Counted from the first letter of the stretch, positions 1 to 5,979 are shown. The stretch: DNA of 12,912 nucleotides from JBDRGD01 sp043818095 (GCA_043818095.1 JBDRGD010000159.1:1-12912); one strand, 5' to 3'. A program made the numbers and translations. Notes: generated from the letters alone by a model not told the origin.

Positions 1-150
1 GACGGCGGTACCCGCGGCTATGTCCCGGACCTGGAGGCGATGCTCACCGATTACTATACCGCCCGGGACTGGAGCGAGGAGGGTGTCCCCAACCCCCGAA
101 AACTTAAGGAGTTGGACCTGGAGGACTGCATCGGGGCGGCAGGCCGTTAA
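1..150 (+). CDS. Aldehyde:ferredoxin oxidoreductase family protein, C-terminal fragment (5' end outside window)
   Basis: Frame 1 is open from the window edge to a TAA at 148-150 and encodes the last 49 residues. The stretch LEAMLTDYYTARDWSEEGVP followed by NPRKLKELDL matches the C-terminal signature of the tungsten-pterin aldehyde:ferredoxin oxidoreductase (AOR) family, usually of the form MLDEYYxxRGWDExGxPTxxKLxELGL. Family members oxidise aldehydes to carboxylic acids with ferredoxin in the cytoplasm of anaerobes. The pterin-binding and Fe-S domains would lie upstream, so neither the subfamily nor the substrate can be judged. The 90 bp after the stop contain only a weak 5-bp hairpin. The next gene runs towards this one on the opposite strand. 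The family call rests on one short but characteristic segment. Confidence 0.75.
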   Translation, partial: DGGTRGYVPDLEAMLTDYYTARDWSEEGVPNPRKLKELDLEDCIGAAGR

Positions 151-240
151 AGGGAATCGGGGAGAATTGCACGGGAGGCATGTGTTTGCATAACACTGAT
201 TATCGAAATTACATGCGGGCCGTGCGGGCCGCGTAATGGC

Positions 241-447
241 TTATCGTTTGAATACCCTGGTGGCGCCGATGGTGGTCAGGATGAATCCGATGACGACGCC
301 GATAATACCGAAATAGGCCGGTATCCCCCCGGAGATGATGCCGCCCTCCAGCTGGGCGACCCCGGAAATAATACTCAATATCGAGTAGGGAATCGCCAGG
401 ATTAACAGGGCGACTCCCGTGACCAGTGACGCTATCCCCAGTATCAT
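241..447 (-). CDS. Small two-helix membrane protein, function unknown
   Basis: This 68-residue protein is almost entirely hydrophobic. One membrane segment spans about residues 3-30 and a second about 42-62, joined by a short Gly-rich loop with one Glu. It ends in a basic tail (RVFKR), which suggests a hairpin with the C-terminus on the cytoplasmic side. It starts 46 nt after the amidohydrolase stop on the same strand and is probably the last gene of that transcript. A GGCGGG stretch lies just before the ATG, but spacing is tight. Codon use resembles the neighbouring genes (GTC, ATC, CTG, GGC frequent), which favours this frame over the overlapping 209-469 reading. I recognise no family. It could be a small membrane accessory protein unrelated to the amidohydrolase. 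Confidence 0.58.
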   Translation of the reverse strand: MILGIASLVTGVALLILAIPYSILSIISGVAQLEGGIISGGIPAYFGIIGVVIGFILTTIGATRVFKR

Positions 448-493
448 TTCCCGCCGGTGGCGGCATCACCGCGCTGTTTCCCGGCGCCTTCTG

Positions 494-1504
494 TTAAATC
501 TTCAGCAGGCGTTCGGCGTTAACGTGGGTAATCTTCTCCCGGTCCGCCGGGCTTATCGGCAGCTGGTCCAGGAAAGACAGCGCCCATTCCATCGTCTTGT
601 AGGGGTAATCGGCCGAGAAAACGATGCGGTCGATGCCCACCTGGAGCAGGAGGACCAGGAAGCACTGGGTATAGTTGAAGCCGCTGAACGCGTAGGACAC
701 GTTGTTTCGGAGATAGGCGCTGACCGGGTGTTTCAGCTTCGTCACTTCCTGGCTCAGGCTGGCATCGCACCGGGGAAGCATGAAGGGCAGGCCTTCGCCC
801 ATGTGTCCGATGATGATTTGCAGGTCTTTGAACCGGTCGAAGGCGCCGCTCAGGATGAGCCTCAGCACGTGGACCGCGGTCTCGATGTGCCAGCCCCACC
901 CCCCTCTCGCAAACACGTTGGTCACCTCGGATGAGAAATTGCCGGTGAAAGATGCATCGATAACGGGCTGCGGCGGAGCGGTAGGGTGGATATAGATAGG
1001 CACCCCGAGCGCTTCGGCGGTTTCCAGGATGGGCCAGAAAAAGCTGTCATCGAGGTACCGGCCGCGGTGATGGCCGTTGACCACCGCCCCCCGGAAACCG
1101 TGCTTGGTTACCACGCGCTCGAGTTCCTGGGCGGCCTTGTCCGGGACCCCTACGGGCAGACAGGCCAGCCCGACCAGCCGCCCCGGATGGCGCCGCATCG
1201 CCTCCGCGACCTCGTCGTTGACCTGGCGAGTTAGAGCCACGGCCTGGTTCGGTTCCATCGGCTCCACTCCGGGCGCCGTCAGGGAAAGCAGCTGCACGTC
1301 AACACCGGCGGCGTCCATCGCCGCGACCCGGCCGTCGCCGATATCCAACAGTCTCTCCAATAGCTCGGCGGGGGGAAGAGCGTTGACGGACCGCGACTGC
1401 ATTTTCTTGAGGTGGCTTCCCGGTCCATCGACAAAGGCTTTGGTGGCGAAGTGTTCTTCCAGGGTAATAGTGCGCGTCCGCGGGGATTTTCCCTTTTCTG
1501 CCAT
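494..1504 (-). CDS. Amidohydrolase-2 family metal-dependent hydrolase/decarboxylase (gamma-resorcylate decarboxylase/ACMSD-like)
   Basis: The 336 residues form a TIM-barrel protein of the ACMSD/gamma-resorcylate decarboxylase branch of the amidohydrolase superfamily. The probable metal ligands are all visible: E16-x-H18 in the N-terminal LEEHF motif, H173 in VPIYIHP, H234 in IGHMGE, and D299 in FSADYPY. The ExH motif, rather than HxH, is typical of the aromatic-acid decarboxylases (2,6-dihydroxybenzoate and 2,3-dihydroxybenzoate decarboxylases, LigW-type). These remove CO2 non-oxidatively with Mn or Zn in the cytoplasm. Length fits the family (about 325-345). AAGGAG lies about 10 nt before the chosen ATG. 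Substrate cannot be assigned: this branch also contains lactonases and hydratases. Upstream lie a sigma70-like promoter and a palindromic repeat. Downstream lies the small membrane protein. Confidence 0.88.
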   Translation of the reverse strand: MAEKGKSPRTRTITLEEHFATKAFVDGPGSHLKKMQSRSVNALPPAELLERLLDIGDGRVAAMDAAGVDVQLLSLTAPGVEPMEPNQAVALTRQVNDEVAEAMRRHPGRLVGLACLPVGVPDKAAQELERVVTKHGFRGAVVNGHHRGRYLDDSFFWPILETAEALGVPIYIHPTAPPQPVIDASFTGNFSSEVTNVFARGGWGWHIETAVHVLRLILSGAFDRFKDLQIIIGHMGEGLPFMLPRCDASLSQEVTKLKHPVSAYLRNNVSYAFSGFNYTQCFLVLLLQVGIDRIVFSADYPYKTMEWALSFLDQLPISPADREKITHVNAERLLKI

Positions 1505-1561
1505 CGCTGATTCGCTCCTTTTCCTGTGTTAGTCTTTCCGCTCCGTCCGGTGGGTGCATTA

Positions 1562-1590
1562 ATAATAGCGAAAATTGCGCCGCCGCGCAA
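1562..1590 (-). promoter_or_regulatory. Candidate promoter of the amidohydrolase gene with inverted repeat over the -35
   Basis: On the - strand, TTGCGC (1590-1585) and TATTAT (1567-1562) are separated by 17 bp, matching sigma70-type spacing with a good -10. The -35 is one arm of a perfect inverted repeat, TTGCGC-cgcc-GCGCAA (1575-1590), which could be a repressor operator. The predicted start of transcription would leave a leader of about 50 nt before the ATG at 1504. This was judged by eye only. Confidence 0.42.
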
Positions 1591-1617
1591 GACAGGGGGA
1601 AATGGGTTTCATTTGCA

Positions 1618-1733
1618 TTTGGTTGGCAGTGCACACCTCACCCCTGTCCCCTCTCAAACATTAGCAAAAACGGGGCACAGGGTAAAACCTGTTTGAGAGG
1701 GGGTAAGGGGGTGAGCATCTCTGCGCAACCAAA
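1618..1733. repeat. MITE-like imperfect palindrome, about 116 bp, no coding content
   Basis: The outer ends TTTGGTTG (1618-1625) and CAACCAAA (1726-1733) are perfect inverted repeats. Inside them lies a longer imperfect pair: 1637-1660, beginning CTCACCCCTGTCCCC and ending TCTCAAACA, against 1690-1715, which starts TGTTTGAGAG and ends GGGGGTGAG. Arms are 24-26 bp with a central loop of 29 nt. CTCACCCC/CCCCTCTC blocks of this sort are, as far as I recall, common in dispersed palindromic repeats of Chloroflexota genomes. No target-site duplication is evident. The element could instead be, or act as, a transcription terminator between the cytochrome gene and the amidohydrolase gene. Confidence 0.65.
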
Positions 1734-1757
1734 ACCGAATAATACCCGGAGATGCTC
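1713..1757 (-). terminator. Inverted repeat after the cytochrome c gene, possible hairpin terminator
   Basis: GAGCATCTC (1713-1721) and GAGATGCTC (1749-1757) are perfect 9-bp inverted repeats separated by 27 nt. They lie 18-63 nt past the cytochrome stop codon. There is no U-tract after the stem, so intrinsic termination is doubtful. One arm overlaps the MITE-like palindrome, and the two hairpins would be mutually exclusive. Confidence 0.3.
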
Positions 1758-1775
1758 CTGTTGCCCGGCGGGGCG

Positions 1776-2210
1776 TTATCTTAAAGCAACGCTGTCCAGA
1801 CGGCTCTCCAGGAAGGCGGCATCCTCCGGGAGATAGTTATTGCGGACAATGAGGAAGCTCACCACGTTCAGGTAGTCCTGGTGCGAAAGACCCCCGGGAT
1901 TAGATTTGGGCATGGTGGCGGCAATATAATCGAGCAGGCCCTGTGCCGTGTTATATTTCCCCAGGGCAGCGGCGGACCCGATGACCGCCGGTCCAACCCG
2001 GCCGCCCCCGCTGTTGCCGTGGCAAGAGGTGCAGTAGTTCGCGTAGACGGTCTCCCCGGCCCGGGCTACTTCCCCGATTGCCGGTGGCGTGGGTGCGCTC
2101 GATGGAGGCGGAGAAGGAGTTGTAGGGGCTGGTGGAGTGGTTGACTGGCAGCCGGCGATTCCCGTAGCCAGTATCACGAGCAACCCGATAGCAAACGTGC
2201 GATTCAGCAT
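1776..2210 (-). CDS. Class I monohaem cytochrome c, lipid-anchored
   Basis: This is a 144-residue exported electron carrier. Residues 1-20 form a signal peptide with lipobox GIAGC, giving a lipidated C21. A flexible Pro/Ser/Thr-rich linker covers about 24-45. The cytochrome c domain follows, with haem-attachment motif C60-T-S-C63-H64 and a probable distal ligand M100 in TMPKSNP, the normal order and spacing for a small class I cytochrome of about 85 residues. It would be tethered to the outer face of the cytoplasmic membrane and shuttle electrons between membrane complexes or an external partner. GGGGGTGA lies just before the ATG. It is 82 nt downstream of the M48 protease gene with a perfect palindrome between, so it may have its own transcript. 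No cytochrome-maturation or partner oxidase gene is in the window. Confidence 0.92.
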   Translation of the reverse strand: MLNRTFAIGLLVILATGIAGCQSTTPPAPTTPSPPPSSAPTPPAIGEVARAGETVYANYCTSCHGNSGGGRVGPAVIGSAAALGKYNTAQGLLDYIAATMPKSNPGGLSHQDYLNVVSFLIVRNNYLPEDAAFLESRLDSVALR

Positions 2211-2247
2211 TTTTCACCCCCGTAGCGCTTGAGATGTGCTAATCTTA

Positions 2248-2263
2248 CCCGGCAATTGCCGGG
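2248..2263. promoter_or_regulatory. Perfect 16-bp palindrome upstream of cytochrome c gene
   Basis: CCCGGCAATTGCCGGG is fully self-complementary. It lies midway in the 82-bp gap between the M48 protease stop and the cytochrome start. It can be a regulator-binding site or a short hairpin (6-bp stem, AATT loop). No U-tract follows on either strand, which argues against a simple intrinsic terminator. Confidence 0.4.
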
Positions 2264-2292
2264 AGAAATATCCGGGGTGTCCGGGACGTATG

Positions 2293-3498
2293 CTAGGAAA
2301 GCGGGTGCACCCGTCCGCAATGGGGACAGGTGATACTGCCGGCTTTGTATCCCGGCGGGACCCGCAAATTGGTGCCGCACGGGCAGGAGATAGTCCGGTA
2401 GTTCTTGAGGCGCCACATCAGGTCGGAGGTCTCGCGGGTGCGCTTAACTTTCTCCCCGATGGGCTCTTTCCCCCCGGGGGTGCCCGCGCGCAGGGGGAGA
2501 GCGCCCCCGCCCGCCAGCGCGGACGCCGGGATTACGGTACTGCCCGTTTCCTGCTGGTAGGCCTGGTTGTAGTCTTTCAGAGAGGCGCCGCCCATTGACC
2601 TCAGGATGTGGATGCGCCTGGAGATGGGCGGGTGAGTGCTGGTGATATCATGGGCTTTCATCCCCTTTTCCCGGAAGGGATTGATGATGTACATCGGCGC
2701 CGTCGCTTTGTTTACCTTCTGGAGCTGCTGGGTGGAGTTCGCCAGCTTCTCCAGCGCCGAGGCCAGCCCCTCCGGGTAACGGGTATACAGGGCGGAGGAA
2801 GCGTCCGCCAGGTATTCCCTCTTGCGGGACACGGCGAAATAGAGGAGCTGCGCGGCGATGGGCGCCAGGATCATCAGGACAATCCCGACGGCCAGGATAA
2901 TGAGCTGTGCCTGTCCTCCGCCGCTCGACCGCGAGCTTCTCCGCCCGCCGGTCATCCCGCTGAAGAACAGCATCCGCGTGGCATACCAGGCCAAAATAAC
3001 CACCGTCCCCAGGATAACGCCGGCCAGGGACATCACCAGGACATCCCGGTTCTTCACGTGGGACATCTCGTGGCCGATTACCCCCTGCAGCTCGTCCCGG
3101 TTGAGTTTCTCCAGCAGACCGGAGGTGACCGCCACGGATGCCTTTTCCGGGGAGCGCCCCGTGGCGAAGGCATTCAGGGCGGGGTCATCGATGATGTAAA
3201 TGTCAGGCATCCTGGGCAGGCCGGAGGCGATTTTCATCTCCTCGACGATGTTGTAGAGCCGGGGATGGTCGTCCCGGGTGATTTTCCGGGCGCCGGAAAC
3301 GGAGAGCAGTATGCTGTCCCCCTGGAAATAGGCGACCAGGTTCATTATCCCCCAGATAACCACGGCGAGAACGACGCCGGCGACGGCGCTATCCAGGAAG
3401 TAAATCCCCAGGAAATAGCCGAGAAGAAGCAGCAGCGCCCCCATGCCGGAAATCAGCATGATTGACCGGATACGGTTGGACCGGATTTGTTCCCACAT
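2293..3498 (-). CDS. M48-family (HtpX-like) membrane zinc metalloprotease with C-terminal zinc ribbon
   Basis: This is a 401-residue integral membrane protease. Two N-terminal membrane segments (about 14-35 and 38-57) precede the catalytic domain. The zinc site is H143-E144-x2-H147 (HEMSH), and the third ligand E228 sits in SRKREYLADA. Two more membrane segments (about 152-175 and 197-222) lie between them, as in HtpX, which degrades damaged membrane proteins. Unlike typical HtpX of about 290 residues, it extends about 100 residues further. The tail ends in a zinc ribbon: C372-x-C374 and C391-x2-C394. The ATG at 3498 is chosen because GGGAG lies 7 nt upstream and the HtpX-like start MWEQIRSN follows; an ATG at 3564 would add 22 Arg-rich residues and overlap lemA. 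It begins 13 nt after lemA and is in the same operon. Confidence 0.93.
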   Translation of the reverse strand: MWEQIRSNRIRSIMLISGMGALLLLLGYFLGIYFLDSAVAGVVLAVVIWGIMNLVAYFQGDSILLSVSGARKITRDDHPRLYNIVEEMKIASGLPRMPDIYIIDDPALNAFATGRSPEKASVAVTSGLLEKLNRDELQGVIGHEMSHVKNRDVLVMSLAGVILGTVVILAWYATRMLFFSGMTGGRRSSRSSGGGQAQLIILAVGIVLMILAPIAAQLLYFAVSRKREYLADASSALYTRYPEGLASALEKLANSTQQLQKVNKATAPMYIINPFREKGMKAHDITSTHPPISRRIHILRSMGGASLKDYNQAYQQETGSTVIPASALAGGGALPLRAGTPGGKEPIGEKVKRTRETSDLMWRLKNYRTISCPCGTNLRVPPGYKAGSITCPHCGRVHPLS

Positions 3499-3511
3499 TG
3501 TCTGTCTCCCG

Positions 3512-4075
3512 CTAGGAGAAGCTGACCTTCGGCGCGGCCCTCTCTTCCGTTGCCGTAACCTCAAAGAACTCGCTGGCCTTAAAGCCCATCATCCCCGCCA
3601 TGATATTGGACGGGAACATCTGGATTTTGTTGTTGTAGTTCAGCACGGAATCGTTATAATACTGGCGGGAGAAGCTTATCTTGTTCTCCGTCGAGGTAAG
3701 CTCTTCCTGGAGGGCCAGGTAGTTCTGGTTCGCCTTCAGGTCAGGATACTGCTCGACGACCACCATCAACCGCGCCAGCGCGGAGCTGAGCTCGCCTTCC
3801 ACCTTGGAACGTTCCCCTGCCCCGGCGGAAGAAGCCTGCTGCGCGATGTTGCGCGCCTTGGTGACCGCCTCCAGGGTCTCACGCTCGTGCTTGGTGTAAC
3901 CCTTGACGGTTTCCACCAGGTTGGGAATCAGGTCATAGCGTCTTTTCAGTTGCACGTCAATCTGCGCCCAGGCGTTTTTCACCTGGTTGCGCAGACGGAC
4001 CAGACCGTTGTACATGGCGACCAGAATGAACACCAGGACCACGACCACACCGATGATGATATAGACTGCCGTCAT
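3512..4075 (-). CDS. lemA: LemA family membrane protein
   Basis: The 187-residue protein matches LemA in length and layout. A single N-terminal membrane helix (about 4-21) is followed by the conserved NQVKNAWAQIDVQLKRRYDL region (30-49) with IPNLVETVKGY directly after it, and then a long helical-bundle domain to about 175. The N-terminus is probably outside, with the helical domain in the cytoplasm or extracytoplasmic face as in relatives. LemA proteins commonly sit beside M48/HtpX proteases and are thought to act with them in membrane protein or envelope quality control; the biochemical role is unknown. A strong AAGGAGGT Shine-Dalgarno lies inside the end of the upstream gene, and the ATG overlaps that gene's TGA (ATGA), so the two are translationally coupled. 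Confidence 0.95.
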   Translation of the reverse strand: MTAVYIIIGVVVVLVFILVAMYNGLVRLRNQVKNAWAQIDVQLKRRYDLIPNLVETVKGYTKHERETLEAVTKARNIAQQASSAGAGERSKVEGELSSALARLMVVVEQYPDLKANQNYLALQEELTSTENKISFSRQYYNDSVLNYNNKIQMFPSNIMAGMMGFKASEFFEVTATEERAAPKVSFS

Positions 4076-4503
4076 GGTTTACCTCCTTGCTCTTTCTCCG
4101 TACCTTTGAATACTTCCCCCAGGAATTCGAAAACCGGTTTCTCAGCCCCGGCGGTGGGCCTGTCCGACAGCTGTGTCAGGAGCTCGTGCATCTCGCCGCC
4201 GTCGAACCACAGCCCGTCCTCCCCGAGGCAGACATCGATATTGATGGCCGGACTGCCTATGCCGACCTCTTTCATGCCGCGGTGGCAGATAGGGCACTTC
4301 AGCGGCTTGTGGGAGGTCTCGGTCGCGGGCAGGTTGACCACGTTCCTGATGGCCAGGTCCGGGCTCTCCATCCTGGAGCATTCCAGCAGCAGACCAAGCT
4401 CACCGGCGTCGAACCAGGCGCCTTTACAGTTCGGGCAATGGTCCAGCTCTATCTGCTGGTGTTCCACCACAATCATGTCCTGCTTACATCTGGGGCATAT
4501 CAT
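4072..4503 (-). CDS. Tandem zf-TFIIB-type zinc-ribbon protein
   Basis: This 143-residue cytoplasmic protein contains two copies of the zf-TFIIB ribbon. Copy 1 is complete: C3-x2-C6, C23-x2-C26, then KGAWFDAGEL. Copy 2 (about 69-105) has C70-x2-C73 and C92 followed by GLWFDGGEM, but the expected fourth Cys is E95, so it may not hold zinc conventionally. No transmembrane segment is seen. The family is poorly characterised; small members often occur with membrane proteases and stress genes. It is the first gene of the zf-TFIIB / lemA / M48 operon and overlaps lemA by 4 nt. AGGT lies 6 nt before the ATG. A role as a metal-dependent binding partner of the LemA/M48 system is inferred from position only. 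Confidence 0.85.
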   Translation of the reverse strand: MICPRCKQDMIVVEHQQIELDHCPNCKGAWFDAGELGLLLECSRMESPDLAIRNVVNLPATETSHKPLKCPICHRGMKEVGIGSPAINIDVCLGEDGLWFDGGEMHELLTQLSDRPTAGAEKPVFEFLGEVFKGTEKEQGGKP

Positions 4504-4541
4504 CTTTACCTGCCGCTGGCTTCCATTAGTTAGCTAATAAT

Positions 4542-4570
4542 AGAATATCACCTTTTAGCCGGTGTTGCCA
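4542..4570 (-). promoter_or_regulatory. Weak candidate promoter for the zinc-ribbon/lemA/M48 operon
   Basis: On the - strand, TGGCAA (4570-4565) and TATTCT (4547-4542) are separated by 17 bp. Matches to sigma70 consensus are 3/6 and 4/6. An ATTAG/CTAAT palindrome follows between the -10 and the gene. It is supported mainly by position and AT-richness. Confidence 0.25.
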
Positions 4571-4664
4571 CAGGGCGGTTTTCCAGCATTTACGCTGATT
4601 GACCTGTAACCCTGGCGGGTCCCATCGCCCTTACATACAAGTTGCCGTATTACAAACCGTCTAT

Positions 4665-4693
4665 TTGCGAAGTTAATCCAAATGTTTTATATT
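4665..4693 (+). promoter_or_regulatory. Candidate promoter of the TRAP operon
   Basis: TTGCGA (4665-4670) and TATATT (4688-4693) have 17-bp spacing and match sigma70 elements 4/6 and 5/6. The -10 overlaps an inverted repeat, TTTTAT-attt-ATAAAA (4685-4700), that could bind a regulator. The leader to the GTG at 4856 would be about 155 nt, long enough for post-transcriptional control. Confidence 0.4.
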
Positions 4694-4755
4694 TATAAAA
4701 TATAGTTTCCACCTCGTCTTAACCGGCGTATCTCATTATCTGAAAGATTCTGTGG

Positions 4756-4766
4756 AAAGGAGGTGG
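4756..4766 (+). other. Orphan Shine-Dalgarno-like block in the TRAP leader
   Basis: AAAGGAGGTGG is close to a perfect anti-SD match but no useful ORF follows. The only start, GTG at 4763, overlaps the block and gives a stop after four codons. A diverged direct repeat follows: GGTAGCGGGCTAAC (4765-4778) and GGTAGCGCGGCTGAC (4807-4821). The true ribosome site of the TRAP gene, AGGAGAG, is at 4844-4850. Confidence 0.3.
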
Positions 4767-4855
4767 TAGCGGGCTAACCTTACTGGTAACATCTGCCAAA
4801 CGAAAAGGTAGCGCGGCTGACGCCTGCGTTAACCAAATAACCAAGGAGAGACATA

Positions 4856-5923
4856 GTGAAAAAAATACTTACGGTTGTTCTGACACTGGTGCTGGTCGGC
4901 GTTTTTCTGATAAGCAGCTGCACCAGCGCCCCGGCGCCCGCCCCGGCCCCGGCGCCCGCGCCCGCCCCGGCACCGGCGCCTACCACTTTTGAGCTGAAAG
5001 CGGCCACGCCGTTCCCTGAGGGTCAGACCGATGCCCAGATGCTTATCTGGTATGCCGACCAGGTGAACAAGCGCACCAACGGCAGGGTAAAGGTAAATAT
5101 CTTCTTTGCCGGAGCCCTTGGTGGCGGTACCGAGATTCCCCAGAACCTTGACCAGGGCATCGCGGACATGGCGCTGACCGCTCCCCCCTATACCACCAGC
5201 CGCTTCCCCATTTTTGCCCGCCTGGCGACAGTCCCCTTCCGCATCCAGTCTCCGATGACCACCGCCCACATCTATAACACGGTCTATACCATGGGCTACG
5301 CGGACCAGGAGATGCAGGGCCTGAAGCTGCTCTGGATACAGGCAGTGGCACCCCTCACCGCTCTGCTGACCAAGAAAGTCACCACGCTGGAAGAAGTAAA
5401 GGGTATGAAACTGCGCACCTCCGGTGCCTCCGCCGCACTGCTCATCGAATCTCTTGGCGGCGTCCCCACCTCACTGCCTCCGGGAGACCTGTATAACGCC
5501 CTGGACAGGGGCATCGTCGATGGCACAATCGGCGGCCGCAGCCTTATCGTCAGCGGGAAGCTGTACGAGGTGGCGAAATTCCACCTCATGGAGCAGTTCA
5601 GCGGCGCGGTGCTCTTCGGCATCATGAACCGGAGCAAGTGGGACAGCCTGCCCACTGACCTCCAGATAATCCTGGACAAGCTGAACCAGGATACCCTCTG
5701 GTACGCCATGGACCAGAAGTCCATCTACTTGCAGGGCGTTAGCAAGGAGATACAAGCCGCCGGCGTCGAGGAGTATACCCTGGCTCCTGCGGAACTGGCA
5801 CGCTGGAAAGCCGCCTCCTCCGGAGTGTTTGACGCCATTATCAAGGAAATCAATGACCTCGGACTGCCCGGTAACGACATCAAGACGGTAGTCAACAACG
5901 CCCTGTGGCACTGGGAACAGTAA
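4856..5923 (+). CDS. dctP: TRAP transporter solute-binding lipoprotein (DctP family)
   Basis: This 355-residue extracytoplasmic substrate receptor has residues 1-21 as a signal peptide ending in lipobox LISSC, so C22 is lipidated. An (Ala-Pro)9 linker follows at 25-42. The DctP fold starts near F45. Family landmarks are R187 in GMKLRTSG, the arginine that normally salt-bridges the carboxylate of the ligand, and LYNALDRGIVDG (212-223) in the dimer/hinge helix region. The ligand is probably an organic acid, but its identity cannot be read from sequence. The start is GTG, preceded by AGGAGAG at a 5-nt spacing; no ATG fits better. It heads a three-gene operon with the DctQ- and DctM-like membrane subunits. 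The lipid anchor plus rigid linker suits a cell without an accessible periplasm. Confidence 0.94.
   Translation: MKKILTVVLTLVLVGVFLISSCTSAPAPAPAPAPAPAPAPAPTTFELKAATPFPEGQTDAQMLIWYADQVNKRTNGRVKVNIFFAGALGGGTEIPQNLDQGIADMALTAPPYTTSRFPIFARLATVPFRIQSPMTTAHIYNTVYTMGYADQEMQGLKLLWIQAVAPLTALLTKKVTTLEEVKGMKLRTSGASAALLIESLGGVPTSLPPGDLYNALDRGIVDGTIGGRSLIVSGKLYEVAKFHLMEQFSGAVLFGIMNRSKWDSLPTDLQIILDKLNQDTLWYAMDQKSIYLQGVSKEIQAAGVEEYTLAPAELARWKAASSGVFDAIIKEINDLGLPGNDIKTVVNNALWHWEQ
4928..4981 (+). repeat. (Ala-Pro)9 coding repeat in the TRAP receptor linker
   Basis: Nine in-frame Ala-Pro codon pairs use mixed synonymous codons (GCC/GCG/GCA and CCG/CCC/CCT). The tract is therefore conserved as protein rather than as a pure DNA microsatellite. 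It forms a stiff extended spacer between the lipid anchor and the receptor domain. Confidence 0.8.
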
Positions 5924-5934
5924 ACCACGGGACG

Positions 5935-5947
5935 GATTGAAACAATC
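5935..5947 (+). other. Small intercistronic hairpin between dctP- and dctQ-like genes
   Basis: GATTG-aaa-CAATC is a perfect 5-bp inverted repeat in the 56-nt gap. Such hairpins can protect the abundant binding-protein message or attenuate the membrane-subunit genes. It is short and AT-containing, so it may be chance. Confidence 0.22.
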
Positions 5948-5979
5948 GGACGAATAGAGAGGAAAGCATTACGGCGCTG

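Larger units (their letters stand above)
4504..4855. other. 352-bp divergent intergenic region
   Basis: No credible gene lies here. The region separates the - strand zinc-ribbon operon from the + strand TRAP operon and is more AT-rich than its surroundings around 4525-4550 and 4660-4735. It holds candidate promoters for both directions, AT-rich palindromes (ATTAG-ttag-CTAAT at 4525-4538; TTTTAT-attt-ATAAAA at 4685-4700), and an orphan Shine-Dalgarno-like block at 4756-4766. I recognise no riboswitch or structured RNA family. Confidence 0.6.

Noticed and set aside
182..196. GTGTT-tgcat-AACAC hairpin after the AOR stop
   Set aside because: Only 5 bp, AT-containing and without a U-tract, so it is too weak to call a terminator.
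209..469. 86-codon - strand frame overlapping the small membrane protein
   Set aside because: The product is Arg/His/Gly-rich without hydrophobic pattern. The overlapping 68-codon frame gives a coherent two-helix membrane protein with local codon use.
3499..3564. Upstream ATG extending the M48 protease by 22 residues
   Set aside because: The extension is Arg-rich, overlaps lemA, and lacks a ribosome site. The ATG at 3498 has GGGAG at good spacing and a typical HtpX-like N-terminus.
2608..4537. Long + strand open frames opposite the M48, LemA and zinc-ribbon genes (2608-3465 and 3443-4537)
   Set aside because: They mirror genes with clear catalytic and zinc motifs, and have no ribosome sites or family resemblance.
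4504..4855. Riboswitch, tRNA or small RNA gene in the divergent intergenic region
   Set aside because: No cloverleaf, T-box core or known aptamer core was recognised by eye. Only promoters and short palindromes can be supported.
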